From assembly GCA_934131005.1 (NCBI GenBank), contig CAKOYV010000007.1, forward strand, positions 9,503-73,502: a stretch of 64,000 nucleotides of DNA, written 5' to 3'. The stretch is from an uncultured Bacilli bacterium (GTDB taxonomy: Bacteria; Bacillota_I; Bacilli_A; RF39; UBA660). Below are positions 46,303 through 54,867 of the stretch, piece after piece; position 1 is the stretch's first letter, and every line of letters begins with the position of its first letter. The notes beneath the pieces are model-generated. The model was not told the DNA's origin. It did not search any database and saw only the letters and a list, made by a program, of their open reading frames with translations. The position numbers and the translations under genes are program-made.

Positions 46303-46993
46303 ATAATAAAGCATAAAGAATTATTAAAGAAATAACCGCCACAATTACTCCTAACAAAACATAAGAAACAAAACCAGGTTCTCTTGATGATACAGAAGAA
46401 TTACTATTACCTGTACTTTGAACATTAATATCACTAGTATTATCTAAAACATCATTTGCAATAGCACTCTTTACATCATCTAAAACAGGTGCCATAGTCG
46501 CTGTATTATCAAATTTATTAACTGGTGCATTATAATAATCAACTAACTCTACTCTACCATCATACTTTAAAACAAACCAATCATTAAAAGCATGATAAGC
46601 ATCATTAGCATTCAACTTAATCTTATTATCTACCTCTAAATTATTACTAGTCAAAAAATTATAAGCCGAATTTATCAAAAATCCCATAATATTATCCATA
46701 TATTCAAATACTTTTTCATCATTATTAAGTTTTAACTGTTCTAATAAATTACTATCTAAAATAGGCATAACAACAGCAACATCAGCAAAATTAAATTTAT
46801 TATAAACCTCACTAACACGACTAGTTAATTCTGTCATATTATTATCCATACTAATACTACTAGAATCATTAACTAAATTAAGGACTATACTAGCCTTACC
46901 ACTACTAGGTAAACATATATAAAAAGGAACACTTTTATTATTAATCAAATAAACATTTTTATTATTAATATTAGCAACCAACGTCTGATTCAT
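46301..46993 (-). CDS. Tail-anchored protein, unknown (230 aa)
   Basis: Starts MNQTLVANINNKNVYLINNK, a beta-rich cytoplasmic domain (about 1-160), then a Ser/Asn-rich linker and a C-terminal membrane helix (about 208-229) with no tail beyond it. No signal peptide. The topology (cytoplasmic domain on a C-terminal anchor) recurs in the 88-aa and 685-aa proteins in this window. Family not recognised; it is followed on its strand by the bidirectional terminator. Confidence 0.55.
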   Translation of the reverse strand: MNQTLVANINNKNVYLINNKSVPFYICLPSSGKASIVLNLVNDSSSISMDNNMTELTSRVSEVYNKFNFADVAVVMPILDSNLLEQLKLNNDEKVFEYMDNIMGFLINSAYNFLTSNNLEVDNKIKLNANDAYHAFNDWFVLKYDGRVELVDYYNAPVNKFDNTATMAPVLDDVKSAIANDVLDNTSDINVQSTGNSNSSVSSREPGFVSYVLLGVIVAVISLIILYALL

Positions 46994-47078
46994 ATTATCA
47001 TCCCTCTACAATCTCTCTACTATGTCTTAATTATAGCAAAAAAAAAATAACTTGTCATTATTTTTTGTTATTTTTTTA

Positions 47079-47549
47079 TTATTTTTCTAGCTTTTCTTTA
47101 AGTAAATCCCTTATTTCTTCAAGAAGCACTTCCTCATGACTAGTCTTTTTTTCATCCTTATCTTCTTTTTTAGTATACACAAATAATTTATTCATAAATT
47201 TAACCAACAAGAAAACGATAAAAGCCATAATCATAAAGTTAATCACATCTGTCAAAAAAGCTCCATATTTAAGACTCAACTTTCCTATTTTTAAAATATG
47301 TGCTGAAAAATCAACTTCTGTAAAACACCCCAAAATAGGAGAGATAATATTATTAGTAAACGAAGTTACTAAATTTTGAAAAGAAGCTCCAATTATAACT
47401 CCCACAGATAATTCCATAACATTACCACGAGCTATAAAATTTTTAAATTCTAAAGCAATTGGAATTTTTTTTACTTTTTTTAAACCATCTGCCCCGATAG
47501 TAGCAGCAGTCTCCATCTTTTCTCTAACTTCATCTAAATTCTTTTTCAT
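47079..47549 (-). CDS. mscL: Large-conductance mechanosensitive channel
   Basis: 156 residues. The core FKNFIARGNVMELSVGVIIG then ASFQNLVTSFTNNIISPILG (about 36-75) is the first membrane helix of MscL and its gate; the second helix is at about 98-120. An N-terminal extension of about 34 residues, with basic and helical character, precedes the usual start, and the C-terminal charged helix is present. Located 11 bases after the transketolase gene on the same strand. Opens under osmotic downshock to release solutes. Confidence 0.9.
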   Translation of the reverse strand: MKKNLDEVREKMETAATIGADGLKKVKKIPIALEFKNFIARGNVMELSVGVIIGASFQNLVTSFTNNIISPILGCFTEVDFSAHILKIGKLSLKYGAFLTDVINFMIMAFIVFLLVKFMNKLFVYTKKEDKDEKKTSHEEVLLEEIRDLLKEKLEK

Positions 47550-47560
47550 CTAAAATACTC

Positions 47561-49534
47561 CTATATAATATTTTTAATTCTCATAACTAAACTTTGAATA
47601 TCTAATTCAAATTCTTTTAAAACATCTTCTTCATTACCAGAACTACCAAAATCACGAACACCTATAAATTCATCATCACTCTCTAACAATTGATACCAAC
47701 TAGGATCATTTGAAAATTCTAGAACAACTTTTCTATATCCACGTGGCAACACTTCATTACGATAATCTTCATCTTGATTCAAGAAATTAGCTAAATTGGG
47801 CACTGTTACAACCCTAGCCTCTATATAACTTTTTAACAATTCTTCCTTCAAGTTCATTGCATACTCAACTTCAGACCCACTAGCAATCAAAATAACATCC
47901 AAACTTTTCTTAACTTCACTTATAATATAAGCTCCATACTCAATTCCAGCTGGATTAGTAAATTCTAAAGTCTCAACATGACCTCTAGGCAAAACTAAAG
48001 CACATGGTCTAGCCTGCTCCAAAATAGCATTCCAACAACCGATAAGTTCTTTATAGTCAGCTGGACGATAAACATCAAAATTAGGAATAGTACGCAAAGC
48101 TGCCAATTGCTCAACTGGCTCATGAGTAGGTCCATCCTGTCCTACCAAAATACTATCATGCGTAAAAATATAAGTAACTGGCAACTTCATCATTGCACTC
48201 ATTCTAATTGCTGGTTTCAAATAATCAGAAAAAGCTAAAAAGCAACTACCAAATACTCGCAAATTAGATAAAGCCATACCATTTAAAATACATCCCATAG
48301 CATGCTCTCTTATCCCAAAAGAAATATTTCTCCCTGAATAGTTATCCATACAAAAATCCTCTTTGCCTTTAAGATAAGTCTTAGTACTACTACTAACATC
48401 AGCACTTCCACCCATAAAATTAGGAACAAACGCTGCAATAACATTCATAATTTGATAATTAACATCCCTCAAATCTCTATCTGTAAATAACTTATCCGTA
48501 TCAATAACTTTATCAAGTTGTAGTGAAATACTATCATTATTAATAATACTATTCAAAGTATTTACTATTTTCTTATCATGATCCTTACAATATTCTTCAT
48601 AATTTCTATACCAAAGAGCATAATTACCATCTACTCGTTCACGAATAACTTGCCTATAAGCAGATACATTAGCCGTATCATAATCCCATTTATTAGGATT
48701 ACCAAATTCTTCTTTCATCTCTAAATAATCATCTTGCTCTAACTTACCATGTATCTTATTAGTTCCCTCATACTTAGAATATATACCAATAGTAGTATTA
48801 ACAACAATAAGAGCCGGACCATTAGCTCGACTAGCAGCTTTAATAGCCTTACTTATCTCCTTAACGGACTCTCCCTTCTTAACATAATATACATCCCAAC
48901 CTAAATCACTATACATAGCCGCTACATTATCCGAATAACCATCCTCAAGCTCTCCATCTAGGGTAACTCCATTAGAATCATATAGAACAATCAAATTATC
49001 TAAACCAAATTTTGCCGCAACACTAGCAGCCTCATAACTAACCCCCTCCATAAGATCTCCATCAGAGACCAAAGCATAAACATAATAATCAAATAAGCTA
49101 GTTTTTTTATCACTATAAGTATTATCTAAATACTTAGCTGCCAACGCCATCCCAACCGAAGTAGCTATACCTTGCCCTAAAGGCCCAGTACTACAATCAA
49201 TTCTATAATCAAGATTATATTCAGGATGCCCAGGAGTATGAGAATATAAGTTACGAAAATTCTTTAAATCATTTATATTATAATCATTTTCATTAATACA
49301 AAACATCAAAGCATATAACAAAGAAGAGCCATGACCTGCCGACATTACAAATCTATCTCTACCACACCAATCTTTCTTATTTATATCAAAGTTCATGTGA
49401 TATGTAAATAAAGTATAAAGAATAGGAGCCGCTCCAAGAGCAATTCCAGGATGCCCACTACCTGCCTCATTAATCATATCAAGAGCCAAGCTTCTAATAT
49501 CATTTATCATTTGTTTATCGTTTACTTTTGCCAT
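47561..49534 (-). CDS. tkt: Transketolase
   Basis: 657 residues, full length. Transfers two-carbon units in the non-oxidative pentose phosphate pathway using thiamine diphosphate. Features are AGSGHPG (24-30) near the start, SAGHGSSLLYAL, the ThDP-binding VSDGDLMEGVSYEA block and the Pyr-domain FTHDSILVGQDGPTHEPVEQ. GDGDLMEG-type and the catalytic Glu region (FGIREHAMG) are intact. Followed closely by mscL, so the two may share a transcript. A weak TATAAT lies about 25 bases before the start. Confidence 0.95.
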   Translation of the reverse strand: MAKVNDKQMINDIRSLALDMINEAGSGHPGIALGAAPILYTLFTYHMNFDINKKDWCGRDRFVMSAGHGSSLLYALMFCINENDYNINDLKNFRNLYSHTPGHPEYNLDYRIDCSTGPLGQGIATSVGMALAAKYLDNTYSDKKTSLFDYYVYALVSDGDLMEGVSYEAASVAAKFGLDNLIVLYDSNGVTLDGELEDGYSDNVAAMYSDLGWDVYYVKKGESVKEISKAIKAASRANGPALIVVNTTIGIYSKYEGTNKIHGKLEQDDYLEMKEEFGNPNKWDYDTANVSAYRQVIRERVDGNYALWYRNYEEYCKDHDKKIVNTLNSIINNDSISLQLDKVIDTDKLFTDRDLRDVNYQIMNVIAAFVPNFMGGSADVSSSTKTYLKGKEDFCMDNYSGRNISFGIREHAMGCILNGMALSNLRVFGSCFLAFSDYLKPAIRMSAMMKLPVTYIFTHDSILVGQDGPTHEPVEQLAALRTIPNFDVYRPADYKELIGCWNAILEQARPCALVLPRGHVETLEFTNPAGIEYGAYIISEVKKSLDVILIASGSEVEYAMNLKEELLKSYIEARVVTVPNLANFLNQDEDYRNEVLPRGYRKVVLEFSNDPSWYQLLESDDEFIGVRDFGSSGNEEDVLKEFELDIQSLVMRIKNII

Positions 49535-49843
49535 TTTATCCCTACTTTCACTACCAAAATTATATCATAAATAAAAAGAAATATAAACAAAATTATTCAT
49601 ATTTCTTCCTTTTTTGACTTTTTATGTTAATTAACAAAATAAGACTATTTCATTCAGCCACTTATTAATTTAACTAAATTATTTCTAACTAGAATTATAA
49701 GTAATTAGTTTATTTCCACTCCATTTTATTAACAAACACCAAAATATAATTATCACTACCAAGCTTACTACTTAAAATTCTAATTTCAAAGACAATGGCT
49801 TATCATAAGTATTTGACATATACATAACTTATCTAAGCTTTCT
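49535..49843. other. 309-base stretch without a gene
   Basis: AT-rich sequence between the transketolase start and the end of the sigma-factor gene. It holds a weak transketolase promoter (TATAAT near 49560 on the minus strand) and an imperfect inverted repeat (GCTTATCATAAGT near 49798 with ACTTATCTAAGC near 49828) that may slow transcription. No ORF, RNA or transposon fragment was recognised. Confidence 0.5.
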
Positions 49844-52252
49844 CTATCTATCATTTTTAAATTTTTCATTAATAGTCCTTTTTCTAACAAAAGGTTTCTT
49901 CGTTACTACTTCTATTGACTGATCAATATGATTAATAAAATTCTCCCTATATAAAAACAACACCTTTTTAATAATTTCTTCAATCTCACTCTCATCAATT
50001 TCCAAAAATTTTGAAATAGACTCATTTCTATAATATTTACCATCAATATATCCAAATTTCAAGGCAACAATTACTTGTTCTTTTTCAGATAAACTCATCT
50101 TTATTTCTTCCAAAATCTGTGTTTTAAAAAATTCTAAAGAATCCATTTCTTCTTTTAACAAAATATCATTATTATCTTTATTTGGTTCTATAGACACTTC
50201 TGTCTTATCCTTATTTACCTTTTCTTCTATAGACACTTCTGCTTTTTCATCATTCACCTTTTTATTACCCCCTACTTTATTTTCAGTCTTTCTAACAATC
50301 TCAGAACTTACTACCATTTCTTCATTAATTACCTCAGGAGAATTAGATAATTCTTGTTTAGCAACTACATTATCAATAATATTGTCTTGCCTTTTTTTAT
50401 TATCCTTATCTAATTTTCTCACAACTTCTTCATTTTCATCTTCAAAATTCAATCTTAAACTAATTAGCATTTTTTTCATTTTTAAAAGTGAAGAACTATA
50501 AAGCTTATCTCTTTGTTTTTTAGTCATTTCTGAAATTACAGGATTATCTAAGTCATCTCCATATCTGAGTCTAATTAAATTTTTATCTTCATTAGGTAAA
50601 TTAGCAATTACCGCATCTATTTCTTCCTTCTCATAATTACTAAATAACTCATAAATTGATTGAGATGATTTTCCGCCATTTTTTATACCTTTTTCTTGTA
50701 ATTCATCATTTTTATCATCTTTCATGTTCACATTTATTTTAAAGAGTTTCGAAGATTCATTTGGATTCTCCTTAAATTTCTTTAATTTTTCTAACGTTTC
50801 AACCGGATCTTGCATATAATCAGCAAAATATTCAATATAATCAGATTCTCTTATTTTCTTTAAAGCTGCTTCTTCATTTTGTCTAATTCTTTCTCTACCA
50901 ACACCATATTTTTCACCAATTTTTGCAAGAGACAAAGATTCTTTACCATCAAGCCCAAACCTCATCTTCAAAACTTCTAACTCTCTTTTCGTTAAATTAC
51001 ATTTATGAAGCAATTCATCTATCAAAGATGGTAAAACATTAGAAATAGCAGTATCTTCAACAGCCTCATCATCTGCTGCAATAAAATTAGATAATTCTGT
51101 TTTTTTATCATCATCACCATTAACTATAGCATCTAAACTTGTCGTATAATTTTGATACTTATTAAACTCATTCACTTCTTCAAAAGTAAGACCAGTTTCC
51201 TGAACTATTTCATTTATAGAAAGTTCTCTACCTAATTTTAATTCCAATTTCTTTAAAATTTTTCTATAAAATGAAAGTTGTTCACACATATGAACTGGAA
51301 TTCTAATAGTTTTTCCCTTATCATCTATTGCTCTAATCATCTTCTGTTTTATCCAATGATACGCATAAGTTGCAAATGTTGTTCCACAACTCAAATCATA
51401 TTTTGATACAGCTATCATCAGGCCAATATTTCCTTCCTGAATTAAATCCAAAAAATCAACACCATGATTAACATATTTTTTTGCCATACTAACAACTAAT
51501 CTTAAATTTCGCTCAATAAGTAATTGCTTTGCCACCTCATCCCCCTTCGACACTCTTAAAAACAAATTTTTTGTTTCTGAAGCAGAAAGTAATGGCCTTC
51601 TCCTAATTTCATTCAAATACATTCTAACATTATCTGGTAAATTCAAATTTTTATTTATATCTTCATATTTTATAGCATCATAAAATTCTTTTATTTCAAT
51701 ATTATTAACTATACAATAATCTTCAATCATCAATATTAATAAATCACTATCAAAAACATCGTCTAAATTTCCCTTTTCAATTTCTTCCCTATATTTTTGG
51801 ACAATTATTCTCAAATTTCCCGAAATAATATCATTTTTACCAACTAATTCTAGTAACACTGAAAATGGTGAAATACACTTATATTTATCAAAAAAAGAAG
51901 ATAACTTTTCTAGTTCTTTAATTGCCATATCACTATTTTTAACATTAGATTTTAAATTCTTATCTATATAATTATTCAAACTAGCAATTACCTTTGTAGA
52001 ATCTTTAAAATATAACTTAATATATTCTTCTGTCATCCCCAAAAGTCGATTTTGAAAATATTCATCAAAAGATACATCTCCAATATAAAGTTTTTTAGAT
52101 TTATCAATCTCACTTAAACACAAATTATAAAAATAATCTTCATTAATATCTATATCAGAAATATTTTTATAAAGTGAATCAATATAAAATGTTAACTTTT
52201 TAAATATTTTCATCGAATCCATATTTTGAATTTTTTCATAATCAAATGTCAT
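49844..52252 (-). CDS. Sigma-70 factor with two extra C-terminal sigma-like modules
   Basis: 802 residues. Residues 1-200 are not recognised. Region 1.2 is at about 205-231 (LPDNVRMYLNEIRRRPLLSA), region 2 at 241-309 (LLIERNLRLVVSMAKKYV then FLDLIQEGNIGLMIAVSKYD, then TTFATYAYHWIKQKMIRAI), region 3 at about 318-405 and region 4 at about 415-470 with HTH SLAKIGEKYGVGRERIRQ. A module A (531-596: SIYELFSNYEKEEIDAVIA, RLRYGDDLDNP) and a module B (703-785: MSLSEKEQVIVALKFGYIDG then YYRNESISKFLEIDESEI) follow, joined by a Lys/Glu/Asn linker. Normal sigma factors end after region 4. The fourth gene of a co-directional operon of related proteins. Confidence 0.85.
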   Translation of the reverse strand: MTFDYEKIQNMDSMKIFKKLTFYIDSLYKNISDIDINEDYFYNLCLSEIDKSKKLYIGDVSFDEYFQNRLLGMTEEYIKLYFKDSTKVIASLNNYIDKNLKSNVKNSDMAIKELEKLSSFFDKYKCISPFSVLLELVGKNDIISGNLRIIVQKYREEIEKGNLDDVFDSDLLILMIEDYCIVNNIEIKEFYDAIKYEDINKNLNLPDNVRMYLNEIRRRPLLSASETKNLFLRVSKGDEVAKQLLIERNLRLVVSMAKKYVNHGVDFLDLIQEGNIGLMIAVSKYDLSCGTTFATYAYHWIKQKMIRAIDDKGKTIRIPVHMCEQLSFYRKILKKLELKLGRELSINEIVQETGLTFEEVNEFNKYQNYTTSLDAIVNGDDDKKTELSNFIAADDEAVEDTAISNVLPSLIDELLHKCNLTKRELEVLKMRFGLDGKESLSLAKIGEKYGVGRERIRQNEEAALKKIRESDYIEYFADYMQDPVETLEKLKKFKENPNESSKLFKINVNMKDDKNDELQEKGIKNGGKSSQSIYELFSNYEKEEIDAVIANLPNEDKNLIRLRYGDDLDNPVISEMTKKQRDKLYSSSLLKMKKMLISLRLNFEDENEEVVRKLDKDNKKRQDNIIDNVVAKQELSNSPEVINEEMVVSSEIVRKTENKVGGNKKVNDEKAEVSIEEKVNKDKTEVSIEPNKDNNDILLKEEMDSLEFFKTQILEEIKMSLSEKEQVIVALKFGYIDGKYYRNESISKFLEIDESEIEEIIKKVLFLYRENFINHIDQSIEVVTKKPFVRKRTINEKFKNDR

Positions 52253-52295
52253 ATAGAAACACCTCCATATTACTACAAATTTATTTTATGTTTTT

Positions 52296-53018
52296 CTATT
52301 TTCTCTTCAAAGTTTTCTTTGTTATTATCTCTATCGCTTGATCAATTTGATTAATAGAATTTTCTCTATATAACAATAATACTTTTTCAATAATTTCTTC
52401 AACTTCAGTCTCATCAATCCCAAAAAACTTTGCAATATCATCATTTCTATAATATTTCCCATCAATAAATCCAAATTTTAACAAAATAATTACTCTCTCT
52501 TTTTCAGATAACCCCATTTTTATACCTTCCAATATTGGTGTTTTAAAAAAGCCTAGGGAATTTAATTCATCTAATTTTGAAAAAGCCTTATTATCTTTCT
52601 TTGCTACATTTGTTATACTTACTATTTCATTATCTTCTTCTATATATGTATCAGAATTTATTACCTCTTCAGTATCACTTTTTATCTCTTCTGAAATAGA
52701 TAAATTTTGTAAATCTACTACATTATCTATAACATTATCTTCACTTTTTTCAATACTTTTATTTAAATTTTCCTTTTCTAACTGAGATTTATTATTTAAA
52801 TTGAATAACCTTCTTTTCATTTTGGGAATTAAAGTATAATAAAATCTATTATATTGTTTTTTAGTAAGTTTTACTGATACAGGATTATCTAAGTCATCTC
52901 CATATCTAATTCTAATTAATTCTTTTTCTTCATTAGATAAAGTAGCAATCACTTCATTTATTTTTTCCTTCTCATAGTCACTGAATAGCTCATAAATTGT
53001 CTTAAGTTTTCTTCCCAT
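52296..53018 (-). CDS. Stand-alone sigma-module protein (A+B)
   Basis: 240 residues corresponding to the C-terminal 270 residues of the 802-aa sigma factor: module A at about 7-73 (IYELFSDYEKEKINEVIATL, RIRYGDDLDNP), an acidic linker, then module B at about 153-235 (MGLSEKERVIILLKFGFIDG, YYRNDDIAKFFGIDE). Module B keeps the region-4 layout of a loop, L-x-F-G, and an HTH. It has no region 2 and cannot bind core polymerase in the normal sigma way. Ribosome-binding site GAAGGAG like its neighbours. Confidence 0.72.
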   Translation of the reverse strand: MGRKLKTIYELFSDYEKEKINEVIATLSNEEKELIRIRYGDDLDNPVSVKLTKKQYNRFYYTLIPKMKRRLFNLNNKSQLEKENLNKSIEKSEDNVIDNVVDLQNLSISEEIKSDTEEVINSDTYIEEDNEIVSITNVAKKDNKAFSKLDELNSLGFFKTPILEGIKMGLSEKERVIILLKFGFIDGKYYRNDDIAKFFGIDETEVEEIIEKVLLLYRENSINQIDQAIEIITKKTLKRK

Positions 53019-53036
53019 TTTTAAAATCTCCTTCTT

Positions 53037-53651
53037 TTAAATTCTTTCTCTTTTCTTAATCAAAAGTTTCTCTGATGATATTTCTACCGAATAATCAATA
53101 AGCTCGATAATATTCTCTTCAGATGTTTTTTGAATAATTTTTGCAACATCACTTTCAGCTATATCTTCATTTGCCTTTTCTAGTAAGCTTTTTACTCTAG
53201 GAAGCAAAGAATTATAAAAATTATTTTCTTGCTCTTCAGTTATTTCTAATGACTCAGAATTATCTAAATCCTCACCATACTTAAGTATAATCAATTTTTT
53301 ATCATTATCAGATAAAGTAGCAATCACTGCATCTACTTGTTCCCTTGAATAATCATTAAATAATTCATAAATTGATTCATTACCCGTTAATTTCCCATAC
53401 TTTTCTGCTAAGGATTTTATTACCCAAGGAATAAGAAAAATTTCAACTGCACCTATTTCAACATTCGACATTCGCACTCTCTTAATCCTAACCAAATCAT
53501 CTAAACATAAATTTTTCTCTATTTCATTTTCACTACACCAACGATAAATTAAATTTACAACCTTAGGCTCGCACTCAGAAAGCACTTTATCTATTTGTTC
53601 TCCCTTATAGCCACTAAATAATTCATAAATAAAGTTACGTTTTTTAGTCAT
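53037..53651 (-). CDS. Sigma-module protein with two A modules and truncated B
   Basis: 204 residues. Two A modules: a divergent A' at about 8-83 (FIYELFSGYKGEQIDKVLSE, lacking the RYGDDL element and carrying VVNLIYRWCSENEIEKN instead) and a normal A at 92-158 (IYELFNDYSREQVDAVIATL, LKYGEDLDNSE). Only the end of module B remains (ESDVAKIIQKTSEENIIELI), so its LKFG and HTH half appears to have been deleted in frame. The gene is 18 bases downstream of its neighbour. Role unknown, possibly a regulator or decoy of the full sigma factor. Confidence 0.68.
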   Translation of the reverse strand: MTKKRNFIYELFSGYKGEQIDKVLSECEPKVVNLIYRWCSENEIEKNLCLDDLVRIKRVRMSNVEIGAVEIFLIPWVIKSLAEKYGKLTGNESIYELFNDYSREQVDAVIATLSDNDKKLIILKYGEDLDNSESLEITEEQENNFYNSLLPRVKSLLEKANEDIAESDVAKIIQKTSEENIIELIDYSVEISSEKLLIKKRERI

Positions 53652-53667
53652 TTTTTATCTCCTTCTT

Positions 53668-54642
53668 TTAAATTCTCTCTTTTTTCCTAATCAAACGTTT
53701 TTCTGTTGATATTTCTATCGAATGATCAATAAGTTTTTTAACATTTTCATCATATACTTTTTGAATAGTTTCTATAATATCACTTTCCTTTAACTTTAAA
53801 ATTTTAGCAATATCTTCATTTCTATAATATTTCCCATCAATATATCCAAATTTTAAAGCAATAATTAACTGCTCCCTATCAGATAAACTCATACTTATCC
53901 CCTCAAGCATAGTCCTTTTTAAAAAATCCATAAAATCTATTTCTTCATTTGCTTTTTCTAGTAATCTTTTTACTCTAGGAAGCAAAGAATTAGAAAAAAT
54001 ATTTTCTTGCTCTTCAGTCATTTCTAATGATACAGGATTAGCTAAATCATCTCTGTACTTAAGCATAATTAGTTCTCTCTCATTATCAGATAAAGTTGCA
54101 ATCACTGCATCTACTTGCTCTCTTGGATAATCATTAAATAATTCATAAATTGATTTACTCTCCTTTGGTTTTCCATACTTTTTGGCCAAAGATTCTCTTA
54201 TCTGAGGAATATAAACTAATTCAACTCTACGTTTACAGTTATCATCCATCCTTACTCTGCGAACCCTAACATAATCTTTTAAACATAAATTTTTTTCGAT
54301 TTCATCTTCACTACACCATAGATAAATTAAATTTACAACCTTAGGCTTGCATTCAGAAAGCACTTCATCTATCTGTTCCTTTTTATACCCATTAAATAAT
54401 CCATAAATTGATTTATTACCAATTGGTTGACCATACTGTTTTAATAAAGATTCTCTTATTTTAGGAAAAGTATGATTTTTAACTACCTTTTTATTAACCC
54501 TATTCATCCGAAAATCGCCTTCATTACACCACTCATTAACTAATTTCACCTCCGAAGTCCCCAACTCAGAAAGTACATAATCTATTTGTTCCTTTTTATA
54601 CCCACTAAATAATTCATAAATAAAGTCATGTTTTTTAGTCAT
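53668..54642 (-). CDS. Sigma-module protein with three A modules and one B
   Basis: 324 residues from the ATG at 54642, which follows AAGGAG; a frame to 54678 would add 12 residues. Two divergent A' modules (FIYELFSGYKKEQIDYVLSE and SIYGLFNGYKKEQIDEVLSE), then one normal A (SIYELFNDYPREQVDAVIATL... LKYRDDLANPV) and one full B (MSLSDREQLIIALKFGYIDG, YYRNEDIAKILKLKE). It leads the four-gene operon. The similar leader sequences of the genes (all with AAAAGAAGGAG) point to tandem duplication. Confidence 0.7.
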   Translation of the reverse strand: MTKKHDFIYELFSGYKKEQIDYVLSELGTSEVKLVNEWCNEGDFRMNRVNKKVVKNHTFPKIRESLLKQYGQPIGNKSIYGLFNGYKKEQIDEVLSECKPKVVNLIYLWCSEDEIEKNLCLKDYVRVRRVRMDDNCKRRVELVYIPQIRESLAKKYGKPKESKSIYELFNDYPREQVDAVIATLSDNERELIMLKYRDDLANPVSLEMTEEQENIFSNSLLPRVKRLLEKANEEIDFMDFLKRTMLEGISMSLSDREQLIIALKFGYIDGKYYRNEDIAKILKLKESDIIETIQKVYDENVKKLIDHSIEISTEKRLIRKKERI

Positions 54643-54803
54643 TTTTTCGCTCCTTCTTTTTTTTCTTTTAAAATACAATTGTATACTTCAAAAATAAAGT
54701 TAAAACAATCAAGTACTGTCCTATATTTTAGCACTTATTACTTCTTTAGTAAATAATTTAACAGTTTTAGCCCTTCATTTCGCCACCAAATTATCCGTAT
54801 ATT

Positions 54804-54832
54804 AACAAAAAAGAAGACCTTAAAGATCTTCT
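54804..54832 (-). terminator. Terminator of the 685-aa gene
   Basis: Minus strand AGAAGATC, loop TTTA, AGGTCTTCT (one mismatch) then TTTTTTG. It isolates the 685-aa gene from the sigma-module operon. Confidence 0.6.
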
Positions 54833-54867
54833 ACTAAATATTACATTTTTTTATCATTAAATTAACT

